From assembly GCA_008973525.1 (NCBI GenBank), contig WACJ01000098.1, positions 372,001 through 436,000 of the forward strand: DNA of 64,000 bases. The letters are read 5' to 3'. Under the pieces are notes generated by a model. It made no database searches. It saw only the letters and a list, made by a program, of their open reading frames with translations, and was not told the origin of the DNA. The first letter of the stretch is position 1, and the number at the start of each line of letters is the position of its first letter. A program made the position numbers and the translations under genes. Origin of the DNA: Stenopsyche tienmushanensis (taxonomy: Eukaryota > Arthropoda > Insecta > Trichoptera > Stenopsychidae). This document shows positions 34,873 through 45,233 of the stretch, one piece after another.

Positions 34873-35240
34873 TAAAATTAGCTCACTGCTCAAGGGGTTA
34901 ATACAAACGTTAAAAGACGTCAAAAGACTAGAACTTTGAAGGACAGAAAAAGACCGGACCGTCCAAAATCTTACCCTATCATTAGATTTTTTAAAAGTGA
35001 ATTTCAAATTGAATTAATATGGACTTTATGAACGTATAACGCTGAATAAATCCAAACTTTTGTGTTTTGGATTTGGAAACGGATGCTTGAACAAATCCAA
35101 TTTAAATATAAAAAAAAGAAGAGTTTGCTGAACAAAATCGAAACGTGATTCAGAAATGTGTAAGGTGCCTACAATTAAGCACTGAGGTGGAAATTTGATG
35201 CATTTAAAATTAGCTCACTACTCAAAGGGTTTTAATGCGA
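34873..35240 (+). mobile_element. Tc1-like transposase remnant (copy 2) between short direct repeats
   Basis: At 34910-34970 the sequence ACTTTGAAGGACAGAAAAAG, then ACCGGACCGTCC, matches the Tc1-like linker in copy 1 at 8788. ATATGGACTTTATGAACGTA, then TAACGCTGAA (35015-35044), matches its second helix-turn-helix end. A ~30-bp word, TTAAAATTAGCTCACTRCTC then AARGGGTTTTAA, occurs at both 34873-34903 and 35204-35236. This could reflect a local duplication. Coding capacity is lost. Confidence 0.45.
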
Positions 35241-35317
35241 ACGAATCCGTATTAGGGCGCTTATGTAACAACATTGATCATAAAAGGGTTTTTTTTAAAA
35301 ATATAAACATATATATA

Positions 35318-35783
35318 CACTTAGGTCTGTTTTTATGCAATAGATACGTTCCACGAGGAGTCGCATATAAAAAAAAATCGCATAAAAAAAGATTTGAACT
35401 ACATAGAAAACTGAGGGACAGGTTCTATTATTTTTAAAAACCGCATAACTTCAAATCAAAGTGATAGAATGTACCAAAAATTGCATAAAAAAGGTTATGA
35501 AAAATTAATATAAATATATAAAATAATTCTATTTTACTCGATAATAATACAAATGCAATTCTTAAGCTTTTGAGAAGAGTTGCGAGATTTTAAAACAATT
35601 CCGTTCACCTATTGCCCAATACACACTCACATTATAACGGTTGTAACTTGCACTAGTGTTAATTTTTGGATTTTTTTGTGCGAATTAGCATAAAAAACTT
35701 TGTCTTTTATGGAAAAATGAGGGATGGGTTACATTATTTTTGAAAACCGCATAACTTCAAATTCGCATAAAAAAACCCAAGTG
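35318..35783. mobile_element. pogo/Tigger-like element, copy 2 (non-autonomous, 466 bp)
   Basis: The ends are CACTTAGGTCTGTTTTTATG and, inverted, CACTTGGGTTTTTTTATGC. TA lies on both sides (35316-35317, 35784-35785). Subterminal repeats GTCGCATATAAAAAAAAATC, CTACATAGAAAACTGAGGGA and ACCGCATAACTTCAAATC appear near both ends in opposite orientation. The interior shows no transposase motif, so this is a deletion derivative of the family with coding remnants at 44509-45231. Confidence 0.75.
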
Positions 35784-35785
35784 TA

Positions 35786-37870
35786 TTTTATAAACGCCAT
35801 TCTTATCACGTTTTTATCAGTAAAAGTATTTAGAACCCTGAGAAAAATAAAAACCAACCCAATCACATTGCATGGATCGAATTTTGCATACATCGTTACT
35901 CTTAAGGGCCTGCGAAAAACCAAAACGAGCGATTTATCCCTATGCCATAATCGGCAGCTTTGATGTAAATGTAATTATTAACGATTGTGAAATTATTTCA
36001 AACACATATATATGTATTTTATTGCAACAAAAATTTAAGTTGGAACAAGTATGTAGTAGATGCTAAAATTAAGAATATCAGTCAAATTTTTTTATGGGAT
36101 TCTTACTCTTTCACTTTAAGCATTCAAGTATATCAATTTGTTAGATTAAAAGAGCATAAAAGAATTTATACGTGTGATGTATACATTTTAATATGAAGAG
36201 ATGCGTGGAGATCAGACGGGGTTTTCAATGGGAAAGAGTACAATAAAAATGTCGTTTTTCGCAGGGAAATGAGTTTTTTCCGTTCCAAAAGAAATATCGC
36301 ATAAAATATACAGATGAAATTTCTGCTGCGTATTTGCTTGAAAGCTTTCGAATTGGTCGCGATAGAGTGTACATCATGCGATATGAACGGAGCTTTAAAG
36401 CTCCAGAAAATAGGATAAAACGCTTAAAATGGTGCGTGCGTGGGCGAAAGGGGTTACCTGTTTCAAATTTATGGTGACCATTTTAAAAAAGGTTATTTTT
36501 CCGCCGACCCCGCCACTTTGCAGGACGTCCGACGCCGGGACGCCGAAGATGACCATATTTTGAATATAGGCGAAAAAAGCGGAAAAAATCCAGATAATAT
36601 ATTACGAAAGTTAATCATCCGGCGGGGCGAAGCACCGCATGGTACGGCACCACTTCTCATGACGAACATAAGCGAAAGGGTAAATTAGTTTCGGAAAGAA
36701 ATACCCTCATGCGTATCAAATAATACGGCAATTCAGAAGTTATGGAATGACACATGGCTTCTTTTAAGAAGATCATGCGTACATGTGGAAGAATGAATTC
36801 GTACGTGACCCCGTAAAGTTAAAATATGGCATTATAGTTTGAGTTTTCCCTCACTTATAACAACTGTTCGAGAGTATGCCTAAGAGATGGAGTGTTTTAT
36901 ATATTTTTTTGCGCGATAGAGTTATGATGGGACCTTGGAAAAAATGACGGGAAAAACTTCGCGAAGGATTGGAATAGAAAAGGGAAACGGGATGAAAGCG
37001 TCGAGGGGGGGCCATTATTTTTCGAGTCGGTGAGATACTCAGGATGATTGAAAAGGTTATGCGTATAAAAGTTTTCGCTCGATATTAAATACTTCCCAAA
37101 GTATCGTATTAGCGAAGACTGTGAACAAATAGGATCGCTATAAAATGGCCGTTATTTATAGAGAGCGCCTCGCGATGTTCTGCGGAAGACAGGTAAGTTC
37201 GCGGTTTAGAGAAAAAGGCAGAAGGCTTCAGTTTCAAACATTTCCGGTCGCGTGAGGTCTCATTTGAGAAGCCAGCATAGCGTTCGAAGATAAAAGAAAC
37301 TTGATCCAGAAAGTACCACCCGAGCTTTAGAAGGCGGCGGCACATCGGGGTGTTTCGACTGGGAGGAAGAACGTAGCAAAGCTGGTGTGCCGAAGGCAAA
37401 CCATGACGCGATGTTGAAAAGAGAAGTAGGTATCGGATTTCATGTTGCGGCTTGAGAAGATGTCCTACGGCAACAAAATCAAATAATCAAGAGCTAATTT
37501 AAAAGGATACCTGTAATACAAGTCAAATTTGCGAAGGCTCTCGCGAAAACTCATCGGCGCTCGCATAATTGAGAAAAGCGATACTTTCATTAAAAACGAG
37601 AGAGAAATCAATCATATAATTCATAAACGAGAGAAGATTTAATATCGCTGAATTGAAAATTCTAAACATTTTGAAAATAGCAATTTCACGAAGTCTTCCT
37701 CTTGATATTGAAATTATCTACACAAAGCAAAAAATGTTAATTGAACGTTGTGCTTTTATGAATAACAAAGAATTTTTTTAAAAAATATTGAAAGTAACCT
37801 ATACCATACGAAGGGCATGTTCTATGTATGTTGGCAATATAAGTGTTCCCAGGGACATAAAAACTAACAT
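35786..37870. other. Stretch without recognised gene; GC-richer 36230-37460
   Basis: Open frames at 36440-36688 (plus) and 37109-37399 (minus) have no recognised motif. A perfect 16-bp palindrome, GGAGCTTTAAAGCTCC, lies at 36389-36404. Confidence 0.4.
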
Positions 37871-38016
37871 ATAGTCAATCCTTCTATAGCGTCGAGATAG
37901 GGACTACGCTATAAAAAGATAGACACCCATACAAAATTTGTACATGTTTAATTTGTCAACAAGTGCAAGCTACAATACGCCGCAAACAAAATGGACATTA
38001 TAGGAGGGTTGACTGT
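37871..38016. mobile_element. Short TIR element (MITE), ~146 bp, related to 56213-57456
   Basis: Left end AGTCAATCCTTCTATAGCGT, CGAGATAGG. The right end, inverted, is ACAGTCAACCCTCCTATAAT, GTCCA. The same ends occur on a 209-bp copy (44221-44429) and on the 1.24-kb element at 56213-57456, which carries transposase remnants. Target duplication was not resolved. Confidence 0.65.
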
Positions 38017-38369
38017 AATAATAAAAAAAAATCTTCTTTTTCGCTAATTTTCAATATCAGCAAAATTAAATTTTATTCGGATATTTTATACAAGGGCTGC
38101 AAGGGACTGTTTTAATCAAAAATTCTGGATGTTTGAAAATTTGGAATCTATGTATTATATACCAATTTTCTACAACATTTGATACTGGAAACAATCCACA
38201 ATACTTCTATATCTTTTTTACAACACTCAATAAATTCGTAGGATGGCATATAGTTAGAGCCGCTCCAATTCCAAACGATTTTTAAAAAACTCCACCACAA
38301 ATAATACTTTTAAAATTTTAAAACAATTTGATGTTTAGTTCAAAAGTTACAATGGTTTTAGTGACACTA

Positions 38370-38575
38370 GTATCAGAAGACAGTGTATTCACCATTTTTG
38401 ATCAAAATTGGTTCATGAGAAAGCTCTGTTCGAAGTGGGTACCGCGTATGCTCACACTCAATCCAAAAGAACAACGCGTCCACAATTCAGAGCGCTGTTT
38501 GAAGTTGCTTCAGCGCAATAAAATGGATAAACGATGGATCCATCATCAAATTACAGTCAAATCGGAAGTCAGCTA
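38370..38575 (+). pseudogene. Mariner transposase fragment with open frame
   Basis: Part of an 82-codon open frame. It reads FMRKLCSKWVPRMLTLNPKE, then QRVHNSERCLKLLQRNKMDK, RWIHHQ. This is the mariner linker motif 'MRKLCARWVPRLLT..QK..R...S..CL..FQRN' followed immediately by a shortened catalytic block. The residues between QRN and W-I-H-H, including the first catalytic Asp of DETWIHH, are missing, so the protein would be inactive. Related minus-strand copies are at 16255-16735 and 42003-42185. Confidence 0.8.
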
Positions 38576-38693
38576 AATATATAGCAACAATGGCAAAATT
38601 GCACGAATTTCACTTGAATTGCTTCCCTATTAATCGGATTATCCGGATTTGGCTCCCAGTATTACTAACTGTTAGATCTAAAATAGTATTCCA

Positions 38694-39091
38694 GGTAAAG
38701 ATATTCGGTATATAGCGTAGGCGATTTACCGTCCCCACGTAGTAGCGCTGTTAACAGCGACATCTTCCATCTCTCTTTAGGTGCAATGTGTTTTTTTAAC
38801 AGCGCCATCTCTTGTGGCCCTGCGGAGACATTGCACCTGCATACCGACCGTGTACCGTTTCCGGTTAGGTAGTGACGCATAGGAGACGGGAGTCGTCGGT
38901 TAGCCTTGGTTTGCGGGAGGTCGTCCTTCCTGCAGCCAGATCTCTCTTTCTATTTCTCGTGTGGAACAAATAGTTATTTAGAAACGAGAGTCTTTCTGTT
39001 CGACGCCCGTCTATTTCCATCCATTCGTCCAGCAACATTACGGCCCGATAGAAGAACGACGAGGCACGTTGGGGCGGGGATCCACCCGGGG
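38694..39091 (+). repeat. LTR-like repeat, copy 4 (nearly full length)
   Basis: Blocks in order: TAGCGTAGGCGATTTACC; GCGCTGTTAACAGCGACATC, TTCC; CAGCGCCATCTCTTGTG; TTGCACCTGCATACC; the palindrome (38907-38938); CTCTCTTTCTATTTCTCGTG; a GAACAAATAG segment in place of AATAAA; then GACGCCCGTC, GAAGAACGACGAGGCACG and TTGGGGCGGGGATCC. The polyadenylation signal is mutated (AACAAA). No internal element sequence adjoins. Confidence 0.7.
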
Positions 39092-41354
39092 AAATGTTAA
39101 TGAAGCATTGGAATGAATGTGAAAGAGACTATGTTGATGAGTAAAGTTCAATGATAGAAAGCGATTGAATATAGATCTTCGTACGAAAAAGTTAAATCAC
39201 GTTGTATAACAATGTAATTACTTTTTGAATGATTATTTTGTAAAAAATAAGTAGTTACAATCAAACTATTCTATTTATGCTGAGGTTCATTAAATTTTAT
39301 AGCTGGCAAGATAATTAGACGGAGGTTGAGTAGCTTTCGGGTTTTTCGATGAAATAATTGCTATAAAACGACCTGCAAAACCTTATCATAAAGCAAGAGA
39401 AAGGGAAGATGAAAATGTAGAAATGCAAGAAGAAAAGCTAATTTTGACTCACGGAAATACATTATTAATGAGGAGCTAAATAAGGAATTTTAACATTCTG
39501 CCCATTTTCTAACAAGGCTCGGCGAGCTTGTGGTTGGTAAAGGATCGTAGTGTATGAACAAAATTATAATATTTTAATAAAATACACAGTAAATCGGCAT
39601 GATTCAACCTATATAGGATTAGAATATTAAATTTTCCATGGAAAATGCAGCATTTAATAATATTTTAATATCAAATTGCCTCCGATATGTGTGCATTTAA
39701 GCTTAATAACATTCCCAAATATTATATTAATATTTATGCTACATTACGTGATGAAGGGCGTTTTCCAATACGGTTATACAGTAGTCAATTGTTGCGATAT
39801 AATATCGGTAAATAAAAGGGTCTAATTGAGTCAATTAATTTAATGAGAATTACAGTAAAATTACACCCCTAACCACCAAGCCATATTTTCATAGCAAGGG
39901 TCGATCGTGTAGCGATTAATCTGAAAACAAAGAGGAAGTTTTAATTCAGAGTTGTAGAAAACGATTTAAGATTCGTTTAGATAAGCCAATGCAGCTTTTA
40001 AGGGTCGCACAGTATATATGGTGGTGATTCGATCATTACGACCGGGTCGAATGTACCGACGTGGCAATTAAATACACTCACATACACATTAAGCCGAGGG
40101 GTTAACTACCCCGTAAAATATCACGTCCGATAAAAATTAAAATAAAAGACTGCATCTCGCTATCAAAGTATCGATCCGACGATAAAGACAGGCGCATTAA
40201 TGCAGCGGCAATAAAGGCGATCGCATCAAAAGGAGCAATCCTCCCGTCCGGGGTGGATTTTGGAGAGCGGCGCTCTAATTTACACGGACTTAACGGCGTT
40301 TTAAAAACGGTTATAAAAATGCGGTCGTAAAACAAGTGTTTTAAAGTAAAGAAACATGGGAAGATTTAGCCGACATTAAAGTTTAAGATCGGATTAAAAA
40401 CGCGAGAAGCGTTTTCGAATCGCCCGGGGCGAGATCGATTTGAGATAAAAATTATTGGAGAGTTGGCATTCCAGAGGGGGGCTACTGTTTTATTAGGGGA
40501 AACTTCAGCATTTTTCAGATGCGACGTTCTGGGGGATTATCTATAATAAGCATCGTTTTAATTGCGGCAGTAAAAGGGAAAAACGGCAAGTTTGTCAGAC
40601 CGGTGGAAAATACAATAATTCGTTTCTGCGTCTCTGGCAATTAACGATTTAATTTCGGGAATAAAACTGTAATAAGATTGTAGCAGTTCGAGATAAAATA
40701 TCGGATAACGATTAAATTTGTACACGTTTTTTCACAAGTCTGGATGTATAATATCCAATCCCTTGGAATTACCGGTTGATTGTGGCGCAGCGATATTGCC
40801 ATGAGCACAAAATAAAATTAAATGAGCTTACATTGAATTTATCATAGCGCTCTCTTTGACATAAAACACGGGTTTCGTCCTGGGAAAATAGCAAAGATAT
40901 TAATTTTCAGGCTAAATATTACGCACGCTCAAAGTTTAAGACTTGAGCGTAAAAAAAGTTAAATAATAAGAATTTTCCTTTTATGAAAAACGTTTCAAAT
41001 GAGTCAATTAGGATATTAAAGTAAAATAGGGGAAAACTTCAACCATCCGGTTCGGTGGAAAACTAGGAAAGCTGAAGAGAAAAATTCCCGTAAAAAGTTC
41101 AAGTAATAAAAACTTCATTTGTTCAAAGTTTATTTACACAATGCAAGCAGGGAGAAACTATTATTTTTCTTTTCCATGATGGATTTATTTCGAAGAATTC
41201 ATTAAAAAGTCGAGAGGTTTGAAGAGCTTAATAGGTTTATTGTATCAATTTATTATTTTATTTAATTCTCAAATTCATAGAATAGTTCGAAAAAAATAAA
41301 CTCCGATTCTCAAATGCATTTATTGAGCATTCAGTACAGTATTATCTAGAGTAG
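39092..41354. other. Stretch without recognised gene; GC-richer 40080-40700
   Basis: AT-rich then GC-richer unique sequence. A 77-codon minus frame (40102-40335) shows no motif. No exon is supported. Confidence 0.4.
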
Positions 41355-42002
41355 TCGATGCCCACTCATAAAACTCCTCATCAGCTTGCTTATTAAATAC
41401 TGTTGTGGTAACCCAGCTAACATGAGTTGGGTGCGCAGGTCATCCCTGTGCTGCGCACCCATAAAGAGGTGTGTGGAACAGCCAATTACAGTAGTTGGTG
41501 GAGACTGTGTCAAAGGCTCACCACTATCCTCAACAGCCTAGACAAACAGGGGAGAACGGTTTTAGGCTGTACGAACGGCGATTCATCTCCATGGCTACTA
41601 AGAATGACCAAACCGATACGAGTACCATGGAGAAGGTGTAACCCCTGCAGTCCGTCATCTGCTGCAGCTCCCTTCAAACTCGCGTTGGTGACAGTGGAAC
41701 CCGCGTTAAGTAAATGCTAAAAGAATAACCTATATCCTTCTTCCTCTATCGCAAATTTGGGTTCACATGGTCTGAAGCTGGTCTTTCCCGTGGAAACCTC
41801 GCCTCCCCTGGAGGACGTGGAGCAGAAAGGGCGGTTACCTGGACATTCCACGCGTAGAGTTTCTCACGAGGTTAAAGGATCAGTGGAAGATACTCTTTGT
41901 GTGGCTGGTCCAGGGTAACCCGGAATAGACCATTGAGCAGCACAGGAATTGGGTTCGAATATTAATGAACCCCCAATCCAGTCAGTCGCTGTCTGATGTC
42001 TG
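41355..42002 (+). repeat. Unclassified ~600-bp repeat R3, copy 2
   Basis: Best preserved copy. It runs from GATGCCCACTCATAAAAC to CAGTCAGTCGCTGTCTGATG. Internal blocks include TAACCCAGCTAACATGAGTT, GGTGTGTGGAACAGCC, GTTGGTGGAGACTGTGTCAA, AACAGGGGAGAACGGTTTTA, GATACGAGTACCATGGAGAA and GCAGTCCGTCATCTGCTGCA. A 97-codon open frame (41427-41720) is not conserved in the other copies and is not called. The right end abuts a mariner fragment that is absent from the other two copies, so 42001-42003 is a junction. Confidence 0.65.
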
Positions 42003-42185
42003 TCGTCCTGTTCCTTTGTCTCGGGTGCGAAGTAATGGATCCATGTTTCATTCATGGTTTTAAAACAACACTATTGCTGTGAAACATCGCCAAAAACTCG
42101 ATTGAAACATCTTCACGACGCTGTTTTGTTTCGTTGTGAGCAAACACGGTACCCACCTTGCGCATAGCTTTCTCATGTACAAAAT
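42003..42185 (-). pseudogene. Mariner transposase fragment (DETWIH region)
   Basis: The minus strand reads MRKLCARWVPCLLT near 42140-42185; KQRREDVSIEFLAMFHSN in another frame near 42070-42125; then MNETWIHYFAPETKEQ at 42010-42055. This is the linker and first-catalytic-block region of a mariner. The usual Asp of DETW is Asn here (NETW), so a catalytic carboxylate is lost even apart from the frameshifts. The fragment sits directly at the end of R3 copy 2. Confidence 0.8.
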
Positions 42186-44220
42186 TTCTGTAAATTGTTT
42201 TTTTAGTTTGCTCATTTAAAATAATAACTTTAATTTTTATTTGTATTATAAGACGCTTTTTAAAATATAAGAATAATTAAGTGTTTTAAAAGGGTGTTTT
42301 TTTGTACAGAGTAAAATCAAAAATATGTATATATAATAAGATATGTTTATAACTTCGAAAGTTACGCGTATTTTAGTGAGAATTTAAAAAAATGGCAATA
42401 TTCCAAAAAAATCACCCGTGCTAGAACATATGTGGTCCGCGCAAATAGCCCACTGATAATGTGTTAAGCTTTGTAAAGTAGGTAGTTTCAACCATAGTAT
42501 TTTTTTAAAACAACAACTCACTCTACTAGTCACTATTTTTGTAATTACTATAAAAGATAATATGTTTCATTCGTCTTAACTATTGGTCCTTTGGATTTAT
42601 TCATATGAATAAGTTTGTATGTGCCATTTGCGGCGCTCAATTTGAGACTCAATTATGACTATGAGAGCTTTTTAAAAGCTATAAATATTTTATAACGACG
42701 TCGACAAATTATGTAGGAGGTATAAATAAGGAATTTTACCAAGAATAGTTTTTATAAGATGAAAGTACGCGAAGTTCATGAATTTCAAACGTATCCCATC
42801 TATAAAGTATTTTGCCGAGACAAAGTTGAAGAAGTAATTTTAATTATACTCCACTAATGAAGAATGTGCAAAATATCATTTGAAAGAGCGCCCATCAACA
42901 ATTCGAGGCAAATAAACATATTTATAAGAAACAGGGCGAAACTTTGACACATTAATATTTATGAAACATTTCATTCGCGAGCAAACAAACAGAGCGGGAA
43001 GCGGTGCTCTCGAGGCCTAATGAAATAAGAAAAAATAAGTTTAAAACGCAAATTGGGGTATGATAACAAACAACAAAGAAATGAGATTTTAATTCAAACG
43101 GGGGGATACTTCTTGGCATCTTTTATTCGATACGCGATAAGGGCATATCACACCGCGGCTCGCCCGGTAATCAAAGACGTTCTTCTCCTCCTAATGGAGG
43201 GAACAAAGAACCCGGGGGGTGGTTTTTCGGCGGAAGAAAAACCACCGGCATAAATGCGTGCTTTTGCGGAAGAGGCGATAGCGATTTCCCGAGAGCGGCG
43301 ACGTAACCGAATTTGCATAAATCAGTCTCGAGAAATCAGGAAAATTGGCACTTGATACGAATTTACGGCGGATAAAACACGCGAAGCAAACCGGAAAATG
43401 GAGATCAAAGAAAAATCAGTCTTCGGCATTATTACCGGTCGCTTTTCGTCACACTTAATGCCGTCACAACACATAATACCCGGGATATCATTCGATTACT
43501 GTTTGAAGGAGGATAATGCAGATTTAAGAGACGGAATAAACTTCGATAAGCTACGCAATTACCATATATTACGCTGTTACCGCAGAATGGATCCTCGCTC
43601 ATCTTAAGTTCGTTTATCGCAATTATTTATTAGCGGCCGAACAGCCATTTAACTCCGATATTCGACGGCACAGTTGGAGATAACACGGAATAAAAGAGAT
43701 TAAATTTATAATTCGGCACGGAGAAGATATGACGGCGCAAACGACGAACGAGAACCGTAATTTTTAACGAAAATCAGCCATTAAAAACGAGTCAACCGGA
43801 CCCTCAAATGGATGGCTTTAAATGTATATTGATGCTACAATTTACATTTTTTAAAATTATTTTGTTACACATGTAAATCAGTCTTCATATGACTATAAAA
43901 CATAAACAAAAAAAATAAAATTATTACATACGTGCATCGATTTCTTGGACACTGCAAAGGCGTTTAATCAAGTATGACATGATGTTCTGATTGTTTATCA
44001 AATATGTTAATGCGTTTTTTTCGTCATAATTTACAATATTACCACCAACGATGTATGAATCATATTTGCGCTATTACAGAAATAATGAAAAAATCCAGGC
44101 ATACGGAGATTTTAAAAATTGCACGAATATTATACGTGGTCCAAAATTGTCCATGATTAAGAGTTTAGGAGAATCTTCATTGTATATGCAAATTAAAAAA
44201 AAATGGGTTGGTGTCGAAGT
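42186..44220. other. Stretch without recognised gene; GC-richer 42960-43800
   Basis: Open frames at 43053-43253 and 43398-43607 (plus) have no motif. The GC-richer block appears repeat-free and may be old unique sequence. Confidence 0.4.
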
Positions 44221-44429
44221 ATAATCAAGTCTTCTATAGCGTCGAGATAGGTACCACGCAATAAAACGTTAAAGAAAGTTAAGCACTCATGCAAAATTTG
44301 CACATGTTTAGTCTGTTAATATGTGCAAATAATTAACACGCGCAAGGGGCATTGATTTTACGTATTTTACCCATTGTGTAAGTAAAATATGCCACAAACG
44401 AAGTAGACGCTATAGGAGGATTAACTGTA
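44221..44429. mobile_element. Short TIR element (MITE), 209 bp
   Basis: Left end ATCAAGTCTTCTATAGCGTC, GAGATAGG. The right end, inverted, is ACAGTTAATCCTCCTATAGC, GTCTAC. This matches the ends of 37871-38016 and 56213-57456. It is non-coding and lies 80 bp from a pogo-like element. Confidence 0.65.
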
Positions 44430-44508
44430 TAAATCTGATGACATTATTTTGGAGTGAATTATAGCTTGCGATAAGGCGTACGAAGTTAGTCGTTGTACAG
44501 TTCATATA

Positions 44509-45231
44509 AGTCTTGGGTCTGTTTTAATGCGATAGATACGTTTCACGGGGAGTCGCATAAAAAAAATCGCATAAAAAAGATTTGAACTACATAGAAAATT
44601 GAGGGATAGGTTCCATTATTTTTAAAAACCGCATAACTTCAAATCAATGCGATAGAATGTACCAAAAATCGCATACAAAAATGACAATCGATTTGTATAA
44701 TCTTTACAGTAAAGGGGGGCAGGAATTTTTTCCACTTAAATATCGTCTTCTGTGTCTTCGCTGTCATATAACATCGAACCAATAATATCATCGTCGTTCA
44801 AGGGAGTATCCTTAAGCAATTCATCGACATCATTTTGAGAAAAAAGTATCAAAGCCTTCTCCACCGAGTTGATTTGCCAAAGTCATTTGTAAAGAATGTG
44901 GCCTAAACTTCAACGAGAGTTTAAGTGTAGATTTATCTGAGACTCTGTACGTGAAACAATATTTATACAGTCCAAAATTGAAAGCTTTCTACAAACTTCA
45001 GGTACAGTCTATAAGTCATTCTCTAGTTTATCCAGTATATGTTGATAAGTGTTCTTAATATAACAGTATTTTCACATTTGGATGTTCTGAATATGGATGA
45101 CTTGAACGGTTGTAACTTCCATTTGTTTTGATTTTTTTAATGCGCATTCGCATAAAAAAAATTGTCCTCTCAAGAAAAACGCAGGATGGTTTCCATTATT
45201 TTTGAAAATCGCATAAAAACAGTCCCAAGTG
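44509..45231 (-). mobile_element. pogo/Tigger-like element, copy 3 (723 bp)
   Basis: The TIRs read AGTCTTGGGTCTGTTTTAAT, GCGA on the left and, inverted, CACTTGGGACTGTTTTTATG, CGA on the right. TA lies on each side (44507-44508 and 45232-45233). Subterminal GCATAAAAAA arrays resemble those of copies 1 and 2. The transposase C-terminus lies inside on the minus strand. The length is too short for a complete gene. Confidence 0.75.
44725..44940 (-). pseudogene. C-terminal fragment of pogo/Tigger-like transposase with acidic tail
   Basis: Minus-strand translation reads TLANQLGGEGFDTFSQND, then VDELLKDTPLNDDDIIG, SMLYDSEDTEDDI and a stop. The GGEGF block followed by a short helix and an acidic tail is typical of the C-terminus of Tigger/jerky-type DDE-1 transposases. 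It extends the remnant seen at 6233-6410. The frame upstream is broken and no catalytic residues remain. Confidence 0.7.
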
Positions 45232-45233
45232 TA

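Noticed and set aside
36389..36404. Palindrome GGAGCTTTAAAGCTCC and its core at 62233-62246 as a regulatory site
   Set aside because: Only two occurrences with unrelated flanks; TTTAAA-centred palindromes are common in AT-rich DNA.
41427..41720. 97-codon frame in R3 copy 2
   Set aside because: The frame is not maintained in R3 copies 1 and 3.
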